A program made the position numbers and the translations under genes. From Flavobacteriales bacterium (GTDB taxonomy: Bacteria; Bacteroidota; Bacteroidia; NS11-12g; UBA955), in NCBI GenBank assembly GCA_947463095.1, contig CANHRE010000008.1:1-52617 (forward strand): 52,617 nucleotides of DNA, written 5' to 3'. The notes under the pieces are model-generated. The model did no database searches. It was not told where the DNA came from and worked only from the letters and a program-made list of their open reading frames with translations. The stretch's first letter is position 1, and every line of letters begins with the position of its first letter. This document shows positions 1 to 7,492 of this stretch, piece after piece.

Positions 1-573
1 AAGCTTTTTGTGGCCGCCAACAACTTCAAGGGCCATCGCGATGTCAGCTTTTCCGTGGTTCGCTATGGAAACGTGATAGGTTCCCGTGGCTCTGTAATCC
101 CCTTCTTCCTGTCTCGACGGAAAGACGGCGTGCTGCCCATCACCCACCAAGACATGACGCGCTTTAACATTTCTCTGGAAGACGGTGTCAAGCTGGTATT
201 TTATGCGCTGGGCAACGCCTGGGGCGGAGAAATCTTCGTGCCGCGCATCCCTTCCTACCGCATCATGGACGTGGCTGAGGCCATCGCCCCCGGCGCCCAA
301 CATGAAATTGTGGGCATCCGTCCTGGTGAAAAACTGCATGAGGAAATGATTACTGAAACCGATGCGCTCAACACCATCGAGTTTAAAGACTATTTCGTGA
401 TTTGTCCCAGCATGCCCATCTGGAAGCCGGAAGAACTGGCCACTGCCTTCGGTGGAAAATTGGCAGAATACGGCTTCAAATACAATTCAGGCACCAATCC
501 GCATTTCCTGAGCGTGCAGGAAATACGTGATCAGATTACCGCACACGTAGATGCTTCGTTCAAACCCATCTAA
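1..573 (+). CDS. pseB: UDP-GlcNAc 4,6-dehydratase (inverting), C-terminal part
   Basis: This is the C-terminal 190 residues of a gene that starts before the window; the frame is open from base 1. PseB removes water from UDP-GlcNAc and inverts C5, the first step toward pseudaminic acid. Visible family signatures are RYGNVIGSRGSVIPFF, MTRFNISLEDGV, GGEIFVPRIPS and the near-terminal RPGEKLHEEMI, all typical of the extended SDR dehydratase PseB/FlaA1. The Rossmann NAD(P)-binding motif and the catalytic Tyr-Lys lie upstream and cannot be checked. It is followed 11 bases later by pseC, matching the usual pathway order. A retaining dehydratase of the CapD type is the main alternative, but the short single-domain C-terminus and the neighbours favour PseB. 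Confidence 0.93.
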   Translation, partial: KLFVAANNFKGHRDVSFSVVRYGNVIGSRGSVIPFFLSRRKDGVLPITHQDMTRFNISLEDGVKLVFYALGNAWGGEIFVPRIPSYRIMDVAEAIAPGAQHEIVGIRPGEKLHEEMITETDALNTIEFKDYFVICPSMPIWKPEELATAFGGKLAEYGFKYNSGTNPHFLSVQEIRDQITAHVDASFKPI

Positions 574-584
574 CCCCTGAACGT

Positions 585-1754
585 ATGGATAACCAGGCAA
601 ACCTTTTTTCCATCCCCTATGGTAGACAACACATCACCGAAGAGGATCTGGCAGCGGTGCGCGAAGCGCTGCAAGGCGATTTCCTAACCCAGGGCCCTGC
701 CATTGCCGCTTTTGAAGAGGCTTTTGCTCGGTATGTGGGCAGCAAGTACGCCATCGCGCTGAGCAATGGAACCGCGGCGTTACACCTGTCGGCATTGGCA
801 CTTGGCGTTAAACCCGGAAGCAAGGTCATCACCACGCCCATCACCTTTGCCGCCAGCGCCAACTGCGTGTTGTACTGCGGCGGAGAAGTGGTGTTTGCCG
901 ATATTGACCCCGCTACCGGATTGCTGGATATTCATGCAGTTCAGCGCCTGCTGGAAGCGGCACCCCCTGGCACCTACAGCGGCATCATCCCTGTGGATTT
1001 TGCCGGAAACCCCGTGAACCTTGAAGCCTTCCGCACCCTGGCAGATGCTCATGGACTCTGGATGATAGAAGATGCCTGCCATGCGCCCGGCGGCTCCTTT
1101 ATCGATTCCAAAGGCATTGAACAACGTTGTGGCAATGGCGCCTATGCCGACCTGGCCATCTTCTCCTTCCACCCGGTAAAGCACATTGCTACAGGCGAAG
1201 GAGGAATGATTACCACCAACAGCAAAGAATTGTACGACCGCATCATGGTACTGCGTACCCACGGCATTACCCGCGACCCGGCCATGATGCACGAGCATCA
1301 CGGAGGTTGGTACCACGAAATGCAGGAGCTGGGCTATAACTACCGCATCACCGACTTCCAATGTGCTCTGGGTAGCTCGCAGTTGAAGCGCGCCGACGCG
1401 GGCATGAAGCGACGCAGGGAAATTGCCGCACGCTATGACGCAGCCTTTAAGGATACCCCGCTTAAAACCTTAAGCAATACCGCAGAGAGCAGGCATGCCT
1501 ACCACTTGTATGTGGTTCTTAGCGATCGCCGCAGGGCACTCTATGATTTCCTGCGCGAAAAAGGCATCTACAGCCAGGTGCACTATATCCCCTGCCATAC
1601 CCATCCGTACTACCGCAGCCTGGGGCATCGTGTGGGCGATTATCCGCTCAGCGAAGCCTACTATAGCCGTTGCCTGAGTTTGCCCATGTTTCCATCCATG
1701 AGCGATGAGGAACAAGAATATGTGATACAAACCGTACACTCGTTTTTCGCTTGA
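585..1754 (+). CDS. pseC: UDP-4-amino-4,6-dideoxy-N-acetyl-beta-L-altrosamine transaminase
   Basis: A PLP-dependent DegT/DnrJ/EryC1 aminotransferase of 389 residues, the normal family length. PseC transfers an amino group from glutamate to C4 of the PseB product. The N-terminal IPYGRQHITEEDLAAVREAL block, the ALSNGTAALHLSALAL cofactor-phosphate region, IEDACHAPGG and the FHPVKHIATGEGG motif are visible; Lys199 in that last motif should form the Schiff base with PLP. The start is the ATG at 585, 11 bases after pseB. The stop overlaps the TTG start of pseF by four bases, so translation of the two is probably coupled. Confidence 0.95.
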   Translation: MDNQANLFSIPYGRQHITEEDLAAVREALQGDFLTQGPAIAAFEEAFARYVGSKYAIALSNGTAALHLSALALGVKPGSKVITTPITFAASANCVLYCGGEVVFADIDPATGLLDIHAVQRLLEAAPPGTYSGIIPVDFAGNPVNLEAFRTLADAHGLWMIEDACHAPGGSFIDSKGIEQRCGNGAYADLAIFSFHPVKHIATGEGGMITTNSKELYDRIMVLRTHGITRDPAMMHEHHGGWYHEMQELGYNYRITDFQCALGSSQLKRADAGMKRRREIAARYDAAFKDTPLKTLSNTAESRHAYHLYVVLSDRRRALYDFLREKGIYSQVHYIPCHTHPYYRSLGHRVGDYPLSEAYYSRCLSLPMFPSMSDEEQEYVIQTVHSFFA

Positions 1755-2443
1755 ACAACCTGGCCATCATAGCGGCAAGGGGCGGGAGCAAACGCATTCC
1801 CCGCAAAAACATCCGGAATTTCCTGGATAAGCCCGCGCTATGCTGGCCGGTGAATGCTGCCAAAGCATCGGGCTGCTTCAACACGGTTATGGTGAGTACC
1901 GACGATGCCCTGATTGCCGATACGGCCAGGGCCTGCGGTGCCGAAGTGCCCTTCCTGCGCGAAGCAGCGTCTTCCGGCGACCATGCCACCCTTGCCGATG
2001 TACTCAAGGAAGTGCTGGATGCCTACGCCCTGCGCGGACAGCATTTTGACTTAGTGGGCTTGTTTCTGGCCACGGCCTTCTTTGCCGACCCCGCCATGAT
2101 TCGCCAGGCCTGCGCCTCCCTGCAACAGAATGTCGCCGATGTGGTGATGCCTGTATTGCGCTTTCCTTATCCTGTGCAGCGTGCCCTGATAAAAGACACA
2201 TCCGATTTTATGGACTTCATGCATCCGGAACACGCGCTGACCCGCAGCCAGGACTTGGAAGAGGCCTACTACGACAGCGGGCAGTATTACCTACTCAGAG
2301 CAGCGTCATTTGCGCAAAGCGGTCGCATCATTGCCGGAAGGGTGAAGGGTATGGAAATACCCTGGCATGCCGCCGTTGACGTGGATGAAGAATCCGACTG
2401 GATTCGGGCGGAGCAACTGGCAAAAGCCTTCGGTAAGCCATGA
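1751..2443 (+). CDS. pseF: pseudaminic acid cytidylyltransferase
   Basis: This 230-residue enzyme activates pseudaminic acid with CTP to give CMP-Pse, the donor used by glycosyltransferases. The N-terminus holds the CMP-sialate synthetase signature IIAARGGSKRIPRKNIRNF, followed by VMVSTDD. The start is a TTG at 1751 that overlaps the pseC stop as TTGA; it is the only start that keeps the nucleotide-binding loop near the N-terminus, because the motif begins within six residues. The end overlaps pseG by four bases (ATGA). Sequence alone cannot fully separate a Pse from a Neu/Leg cytidylyltransferase, but the surrounding pse genes decide it. Confidence 0.93.
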   Translation: MNNLAIIAARGGSKRIPRKNIRNFLDKPALCWPVNAAKASGCFNTVMVSTDDALIADTARACGAEVPFLREAASSGDHATLADVLKEVLDAYALRGQHFDLVGLFLATAFFADPAMIRQACASLQQNVADVVMPVLRFPYPVQRALIKDTSDFMDFMHPEHALTRSQDLEEAYYDSGQYYLLRAASFAQSGRIIAGRVKGMEIPWHAAVDVDEESDWIRAEQLAKAFGKP

Positions 2444-3423
2444 CGACCAGCATCTACCTGCGCGCCGACGGAGGTCCGCAAATGGGTTGGGGTCATGTGA
2501 ACCGGATGTGTTCGCTGGCGGCCATCATGAAAGGGCAGGCACCGGTGGTGGCTGTTGCTACGGAAGCAGGGGCTAAAGTGTTTCAACATAACAACAGCGC
2601 TTTTGCAGCGGTGAAAACGCTTGACGCCGACGCTGCAGGCCACTGCTACTCGGAATGGGAAGGAGTGAATACCGAAAATTCCATCCTGGTACTGGATGGA
2701 TATCAATTTGACTATACATATCAGCAGCAGGCCAAAGCCCTTGGTTTTCGGGTGGTGCTGATAGACGACTTTGCCCTCGGCCCTTTTGCCGCAGATATGA
2801 TCATCAACCACGCGCCTGAAAGCCGCAGTCGCTACAGTCAGGAGGGAATCAGGTTTTGCTGCGGAACAGATTACGCGCTGCTGCGCCCGTCTTTTTACCA
2901 GCGCTTTAAGGAGCAGCCGCGCCGCAAGCAACAGGTCCTCGTTACCCTGGGCGGTGCTGACCCGCAGGCGCTGACCGGGCAACTGCTGAACCGCTTGCTG
3001 CCTGAACATCGTAACCTGAACTGGGTGGTGGTATGCACCGACAGCTTTGCACCGGAACACAGGCAACAACTGGAACAGATGGCGGCAGGCAGCGAACATA
3101 TGACCCTGGAATACAATGTTTCTGAAGAAGGCATGCACAGGCTTATGATGCAAAGCAGCCATGCGCTGGTTTCTTCCAGCACAGTGGTGCTGGAGGCCTG
3201 GGCATCAGGGCTGTATCCTGCAGCATTATGCTATACCGAAAACCAGCGCATCATGTTTGAAGGGGTTTGCAATGGCCACTTGGCTTTCCCCTTGCAGGCA
3301 GCTACGGCGCAAAGCGGTTTCCGCGAATACCTTCAAACAACACCTAAGGAACAGGACGGCATGGAAGGCTGGAATCCGCCTGCTGCCATCCGTAATGCCT
3401 TTCAACAACTCATGCACGCATGA
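2440..3423 (+). CDS. pseG: UDP-2,4-diacetamido-2,4,6-trideoxy-beta-L-altropyranose hydrolase
   Basis: PseG is a GT-B-fold hydrolase that releases UDP from UDP-6-deoxy-AltdiNAc to give the free sugar used by PseI. The N-terminal LRADGGPQMGWGHVNRM segment carries the G-x-GH loop with the histidine that is typical of this family. LVTLGGADPQ opens the C-terminal domain, and HALVSSSTVVLEAWASG fits the UDP-binding half. At 327 residues it is of usual length for a stand-alone PseG; some relatives carry a fused acetyltransferase, which here is separate (pseH at 7010). Four-base overlaps join it to pseF and pseI. Confidence 0.92.
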   Translation: MTTSIYLRADGGPQMGWGHVNRMCSLAAIMKGQAPVVAVATEAGAKVFQHNNSAFAAVKTLDADAAGHCYSEWEGVNTENSILVLDGYQFDYTYQQQAKALGFRVVLIDDFALGPFAADMIINHAPESRSRYSQEGIRFCCGTDYALLRPSFYQRFKEQPRRKQQVLVTLGGADPQALTGQLLNRLLPEHRNLNWVVVCTDSFAPEHRQQLEQMAAGSEHMTLEYNVSEEGMHRLMMQSSHALVSSSTVVLEAWASGLYPAALCYTENQRIMFEGVCNGHLAFPLQAATAQSGFREYLQTTPKEQDGMEGWNPPAAIRNAFQQLMHA

Positions 3424-4463
3424 ACAAAACAACCTTCAACGAATTACAGATTGGTCCTGAATTCAGGCCCTTCATCATTGCGGAGCTAAGCGGCAACCAT
3501 AATGGCGAGCTCGAGCGGGCACTGCGCCTGATTGATGCCGCTGCCGATGCCGGTGTGCAGGCGGTGAAGCTGCAAACCTATACCGCAGATACCATTACCA
3601 TGCCGGGAGTATATCGCATTGAAGACCCCAACTCGCTGTGGTATGGCAGAGATTTATATGAATTGTATGAGGAAGCCTTTACGCCCTGGGACTGGCATCC
3701 GGCATTATACGCCCATGCCGCCTCCAGGGGACTTATATGCTTTAGTTCTCCCTTCGACGAAACGGCTGTTGACTTCCTGGATGCCCTGGGCAGCAAGCTG
3801 TACAAGGTGGCATCCTTTGAAAACACCCATACGCCGCTCATCCGCAAGGTTTTGGCTACAGGCAAGCCGATGATTTTGTCCACCGGTGTGATAGACTGGC
3901 CCGAGCTTGACGAAACCATGCAGTTTATCCGAGGTGAAGGGGCAACCGAGGTGGCGCTGCTCAAGTGCACAAGCAACTATCCATCAGACCCCAAAGATTC
4001 CAACCTGCGGGCCATCCCGCTTTTGGCAGAACGCTATCAAACCCTTACCGGTCTGTCCGACCATACCTTGGGTATTGGCGTGGCCATAGCCTCTATCGCC
4101 ATGGGTGCCTGCATCATTGAAAAACACATCACCCTAGACCGCAGTGAAGGCGGCGTGGATGCCGCATTTTCTCTGGAGCCCGCAGAATTCGCATCCATGG
4201 TTCGCGAAAGCACAGATGCCTGGAAAGCACTGGGTGTGCCGGCTCTGGTAACCCACCCCGGCCAGTTGGGCTCAGCCATATTCAAGCGCTCGGTTTATGC
4301 AGCCTGCGATATTGAAGCAGGATCACCGCTGACCGCCGAAAACCTCAGGGTGATTCGCCCCGCCAAGGGCATCCCCGCGAAACGCTATTTTGACATCTTG
4401 GGTAAGAAAGCAAGCCGGCATATTGCCAAGGGAACACCCATCCGGGAAGATTTCTTTTCTTAA
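3420..4463 (+). CDS. pseI: pseudaminic acid synthase
   Basis: A NeuB-family synthase of 347 residues that condenses 6-deoxy-AltdiNAc with phosphoenolpyruvate to form pseudaminic acid. The TIM-barrel part opens with FIIAELSGNHNGELERAL and has VKLQTYTADT, SSPFDETAVDFL, KVASFE and LKCTSNYPS, followed by LSDHTLG and the metal-binding region around IIEKHITLDR. The C-terminal ~60 residues (IRPAKGIPAKRYFDILGK onward) are the SAF/antifreeze-like domain that closes the active site of the partner subunit. The start overlaps pseG by ATGA. A 33-base AT-rich gap separates it from the amidotransferase that follows. Confidence 0.95.
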   Translation: MNKTTFNELQIGPEFRPFIIAELSGNHNGELERALRLIDAAADAGVQAVKLQTYTADTITMPGVYRIEDPNSLWYGRDLYELYEEAFTPWDWHPALYAHAASRGLICFSSPFDETAVDFLDALGSKLYKVASFENTHTPLIRKVLATGKPMILSTGVIDWPELDETMQFIRGEGATEVALLKCTSNYPSDPKDSNLRAIPLLAERYQTLTGLSDHTLGIGVAIASIAMGACIIEKHITLDRSEGGVDAAFSLEPAEFASMVRESTDAWKALGVPALVTHPGQLGSAIFKRSVYAACDIEAGSPLTAENLRVIRPAKGIPAKRYFDILGKKASRHIAKGTPIREDFFS

Positions 4464-4496
4464 CAAAGCAAAAAACAAGCACAAACATCAATCAAC

Positions 4497-5651
4497 ATGA
4501 TAGACCTCAGATACTGCAGCCGTTGTGTATTTCCAGAATCAAAGCCGGATTTGTTCTTCGACGATAACGGCGTGTGCAGCGCCTGTATCGGCGCTGAAAA
4601 AAAGGCCAACGAAATAGACTGGGAACAGCGCCGCAAGGATTTCTTCAGCATCGTTGAGCATTACCGCAAGCCTGAAGGACAGTCGGGCTGGGATTGCCTG
4701 GTGCCCGTGAGCGGCGGTAAGGACAGTACCTATCAGGCCTGGTTTCTGAAGTACGAGTGCGGCATGAATCCTTTGTGCGTATGCTTTGAAACCACCAACA
4801 TCACTGAGCTGGGCCAGCGCAATCTGGACAACCTTTCGGATATGGGGATGGATGTGGTGTACTTCAAGAAAAGCCACCCCGCTTACAAGAAAATGGTGGT
4901 GGAAGGCTTTAAACGGGTGGGCGATGAAATGTGGCCCAACCACCTGGGCATTTTCACCATTCCGGTGATGGTGGCCGTGAAGTTTGGCATACCGCTGATC
5001 GTGTGGGGTGAGAATCCTCAAAAGGAATATGGAGGCCCTCTGGAAAGCATCAAAAACAACGTGCTGGACAGGGCTTGGCTCGAAGAATTCGGTGGCTTAC
5101 TGGGTAACCGTATCCAGGATATGGTAGGTGTTGATGGCCTTACAGAACGCGAACTCACACCCTATTTCTATCCTTCAGAAGAAGAATTGAAGAAGGTGGG
5201 TATTGTTAGTGTTTTCCTGGGCCACTACTTCTTCTGGGACGCCAGAAGGCAACTGGAAATTGTAAAGCAACATGGGTTTTCTGTTAAAGAAGACGGCCCG
5301 GTGGAAGGCACTTATACAAACTACGAAAACCTGGATGAGAAGATGCACGGTCTGCATGATTACCTCAAGTTTGTGAAATATGGATTTGGCCGCGCCACCG
5401 ATCATGCCTGCATTGACATCCGCAACAACCGCCTTACCCGCGATGAAGGGCTTAAACTGGTGAAGCAATACGACGGTAAATACCCGCACCTCAGCATCAA
5501 TGAGTTTATCACATACTCAGGTATGAGCAAGGCGGAAATTGACGCCATCGTTGACTCCTTCACCAATCCTTTGCTGTTCGCCAGGGATGAACAGGGCGCA
5601 TTTTTGAAAGACGAACAAGGCAACCTGATCCGCAACTACGAAGTTCAATGA
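4497..5651 (+). CDS. N-acetyl sugar amidotransferase (PseA/WbuX/WbpG type)
   Basis: A 384-residue PP-loop ATP pyrophosphatase family enzyme. Homologs (WbpG in Pseudomonas, PseA in Campylobacter) turn an N-acetyl group into an acetamidino group with ammonia delivered by a HisH/HisF pair. Two CxxC pairs at Cys7/Cys10 and Cys27/Cys30 look like a zinc site, and the ATP loop SGGKDS is at residues 72-77. The gene sits between pseI and pseH and overlaps hisH by four bases, so the likely substrate is pseudaminic acid or its precursor. The substrate assignment is inference from context. The 33-base upstream gap has no clear Shine-Dalgarno, as is common in Bacteroidota. Confidence 0.9.
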   Translation: MIDLRYCSRCVFPESKPDLFFDDNGVCSACIGAEKKANEIDWEQRRKDFFSIVEHYRKPEGQSGWDCLVPVSGGKDSTYQAWFLKYECGMNPLCVCFETTNITELGQRNLDNLSDMGMDVVYFKKSHPAYKKMVVEGFKRVGDEMWPNHLGIFTIPVMVAVKFGIPLIVWGENPQKEYGGPLESIKNNVLDRAWLEEFGGLLGNRIQDMVGVDGLTERELTPYFYPSEEELKKVGIVSVFLGHYFFWDARRQLEIVKQHGFSVKEDGPVEGTYTNYENLDEKMHGLHDYLKFVKYGFGRATDHACIDIRNNRLTRDEGLKLVKQYDGKYPHLSINEFITYSGMSKAEIDAIVDSFTNPLLFARDEQGAFLKDEQGNLIRNYEVQ

Positions 5652-6253
5652 GTTGTGTAATCATCAACTACGGGATGGGCAATCTGGCTTCTGTGTCAAA
5701 AGCGCTGCGGAAAATCGGCGTGGAGCACAGTATTTCTGCCAATCCCGAAGAGGTGATGCGCGCACAATCCCTCGTGCTGCCCGGCGTGGGATCTTTTCAG
5801 GCGGCCATGCATAATTTAAACGCCTCCGGCTTGTCCGATGCCATCCGGCAGCGCATGAACAGCGGCGATGCCAAACTGATAGGCATTTGTCTGGGCATGC
5901 AGCTGCTGGCCGATACGGGCTTTGAACCGGAACGCTGTGCTGGCCTTGGTTTGATTCCCGGTGAAGTGGTTGAGCTGGAATGCAGCTTGCCAGTGCCACA
6001 TATGGGCTGGAACAATCTGGACGTGCGCAACCCCCTGTATTTTCAGGACCTGCAGGACCTGGACTTCTATTTCGTGCACAGCTATCATTTTAAACCAGCC
6101 CATGAGGCTGATGTAGCTGCACTTACAAACTACGATGGCCCCGTGGTGGCAGCCGTGCAACGCGGCCCCGTGTTTGGCTGTCAGTTCCACCCGGAAAAAA
6201 GCCAGCTCTCCGGATTAAAAGTACTTGAACACTTCTTCACCAAACATGCTTAA
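5648..6253 (+). CDS. hisH: HisH-type glutamine amidotransferase subunit (glycan paralog)
   Basis: A class I glutaminase of 201 residues that would hydrolyse glutamine and pass ammonia to its HisF partner. The nucleophile elbow GICLGMQLLAD, the FVHSYHF strand and the GCQFHPEKSQ segment supply the Cys-His-Glu triad, so it looks active. It overlaps the sugar amidotransferase (ATGA) and the hisF that follows by eight bases. No other his genes are nearby. I therefore read it as the ammonia supplier for sugar amidination (WbuY-like) rather than for histidine synthesis, although use in both cannot be excluded from this window. Confidence 0.9.
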   Translation: MSCVIINYGMGNLASVSKALRKIGVEHSISANPEEVMRAQSLVLPGVGSFQAAMHNLNASGLSDAIRQRMNSGDAKLIGICLGMQLLADTGFEPERCAGLGLIPGEVVELECSLPVPHMGWNNLDVRNPLYFQDLQDLDFYFVHSYHFKPAHEADVAALTNYDGPVVAAVQRGPVFGCQFHPEKSQLSGLKVLEHFFTKHA

Positions 6254-7010
6254 AATACGCATCATCCCCGTATTAACCTTTAATGGTTTTGCGCTGGTGA
6301 AGACCAAGCAGTTCGGAAATCCGCGCATGGTGGGAAACCCCATCCAGGCCGCAAGGGTGTTCAACAGCCGAAATGTGGATGAATTGGTATTCACCGACAT
6401 CACAGCTACCTACAGTGGAAGAAAAATCAACCTGCCTTTTGTGAAGGAAGTGATTGATGAATGTTTCATGCCCGTTACCATAGGCGGAGGCATACGCAGC
6501 CTGGAAGATATTAACGACCTCCTGAAGATTGGCGCCGACAAGGTTTTGGTGAAGAATCTGGCCATCTCCGACCGCAACTTCATAGCACAGGGTGCGCGCA
6601 TGTTCGGTGCTCAGTGCATCAGCGTGGCCATAGATGCCCGCAAAACAGGTTCCGGAAGCTGGGAGCTTTACCGCAAAACACCTACCGGCCTTGATGCCGT
6701 AGAGTTTGCAAGAATGGTAGAACAGGAAGGCGCCGGCGAAATTGTTCTGACCTCGGTAGACCGTGATGGCATGATGCATGGTTTTGATACCGACCTGGTA
6801 AACAGTGTACTCGAGGCCGTGAACATTCCCGTGGTAGCCGTGGGCGGCGGCGGTAGCCCCGATCACTTCCTGGAGCTGTTCCAAAAAACCAACGTCAAGG
6901 CGGCCGGAGCTTCGGCCATCTTTTACTTTACCCAGTTCACTTCTTACGACATCAAAAAGAAGCTGGGTGACCACGGTTTTCCAGCCCGATTTATGGCAGC
7001 CGGCAACTGA
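6246..7010 (+). CDS. hisF: HisF-type cyclase paralog (ammonia channel for sugar amidotransferase)
   Basis: A (beta/alpha)8-barrel protein of 254 residues. The start is the ATG at 6246, inside the end of hisH; an in-frame upstream TTG would only add seven non-conserved residues. Family marks include DELVFTDITAT, PVTIGGGIRS, VAIDARKTG, EIVLTSVDRDG and the phosphate-binding VAVGGGGS. Canonical HisF has an essential Asp at position 11 (IPCLDV); here the sequence is IPVLTF, giving Thr11. Asp in VAIDAR, equivalent to Asp130, is kept. Loss of Asp11 is expected in paralogs that only channel ammonia to a sugar amidotransferase (WbuZ type). The stop overlaps pseH by one base. Confidence 0.9.
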   Translation: MLKIRIIPVLTFNGFALVKTKQFGNPRMVGNPIQAARVFNSRNVDELVFTDITATYSGRKINLPFVKEVIDECFMPVTIGGGIRSLEDINDLLKIGADKVLVKNLAISDRNFIAQGARMFGAQCISVAIDARKTGSGSWELYRKTPTGLDAVEFARMVEQEGAGEIVLTSVDRDGMMHGFDTDLVNSVLEAVNIPVVAVGGGGSPDHFLELFQKTNVKAAGASAIFYFTQFTSYDIKKKLGDHGFPARFMAAGN

Positions 7011-7492
7011 TGATACAAAACCTACATTTTCGTCCTGCCGCCCCTGAAGATTGTACGCTGGTGTATGCCTGGTTTCAGGATCCCATCACCCGCGCCAACT
7101 CCTACAGCAACAATCCTGTTAGCCTGGAAGAACATACGCGCTGGTTTGAAGCCAGAATTCAACAAACGCAGGCGCCCTATCTGATGTTCTATGGCGAAAA
7201 CCAGCCGGAAACACTCATCGGGCAGGTGCGCATCGACATGAAAGCCGAAGGGCCGGTCATCGGCATTAACCTGGCGCCCGAGCACAGGGGTCGCGGATAT
7301 GCAGCGCCCATGTTGCGTATGGCTGCCGAATATTTTTGCAAGAACAACCTGCATCATACACCGATACGGGCATGGATTATGGATCATAACACCGCTTCAC
7401 GTAAAGCATTCGAGGCGGCAGGGTTCAGTTTTGATCATGGAGCAATGGTTTCCGGAATACCAAGCAGGTTATACCTTTATAAACCGCAATGA
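7010..7492 (+). CDS. pseH: UDP-4-amino-4,6-dideoxy-N-acetyl-beta-L-altrosamine N-acetyltransferase
   Basis: A GNAT-fold acetyltransferase of 160 residues. It would acetylate the C4 amine made by PseC, completing the diacetamido sugar that PseG hydrolyses. The N-terminal half has FRPAAPEDCTLVYAWFQDP and the substrate loop NSYSNNPVSLEEHTRWF, close to the PseH pattern. The acetyl-CoA loop appears as APEHRGRGYAAPMLRMA, and IRAWIMDHNTASRKAFEAAGF is the terminal GNAT motif. The start overlaps the hisF stop (TGATG) and the end overlaps the next gene by ATGA. With this gene, all six pse enzymes are present. Confidence 0.88.
   Translation: MIQNLHFRPAAPEDCTLVYAWFQDPITRANSYSNNPVSLEEHTRWFEARIQQTQAPYLMFYGENQPETLIGQVRIDMKAEGPVIGINLAPEHRGRGYAAPMLRMAAEYFCKNNLHHTPIRAWIMDHNTASRKAFEAAGFSFDHGAMVSGIPSRLYLYKPQ

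Noticed and set aside
780-1361. A 193-codon open frame antisense to pseC
   Set aside because: It is the mirror of a strongly conserved aminotransferase and has no motif of its own. Long antisense frames are common in the GC-rich genes here.
2287-3162. A 291-codon antisense frame across pseF/pseG
   Set aside because: Both sense genes are fully conserved enzymes, and the antisense product is low-complexity without domains.
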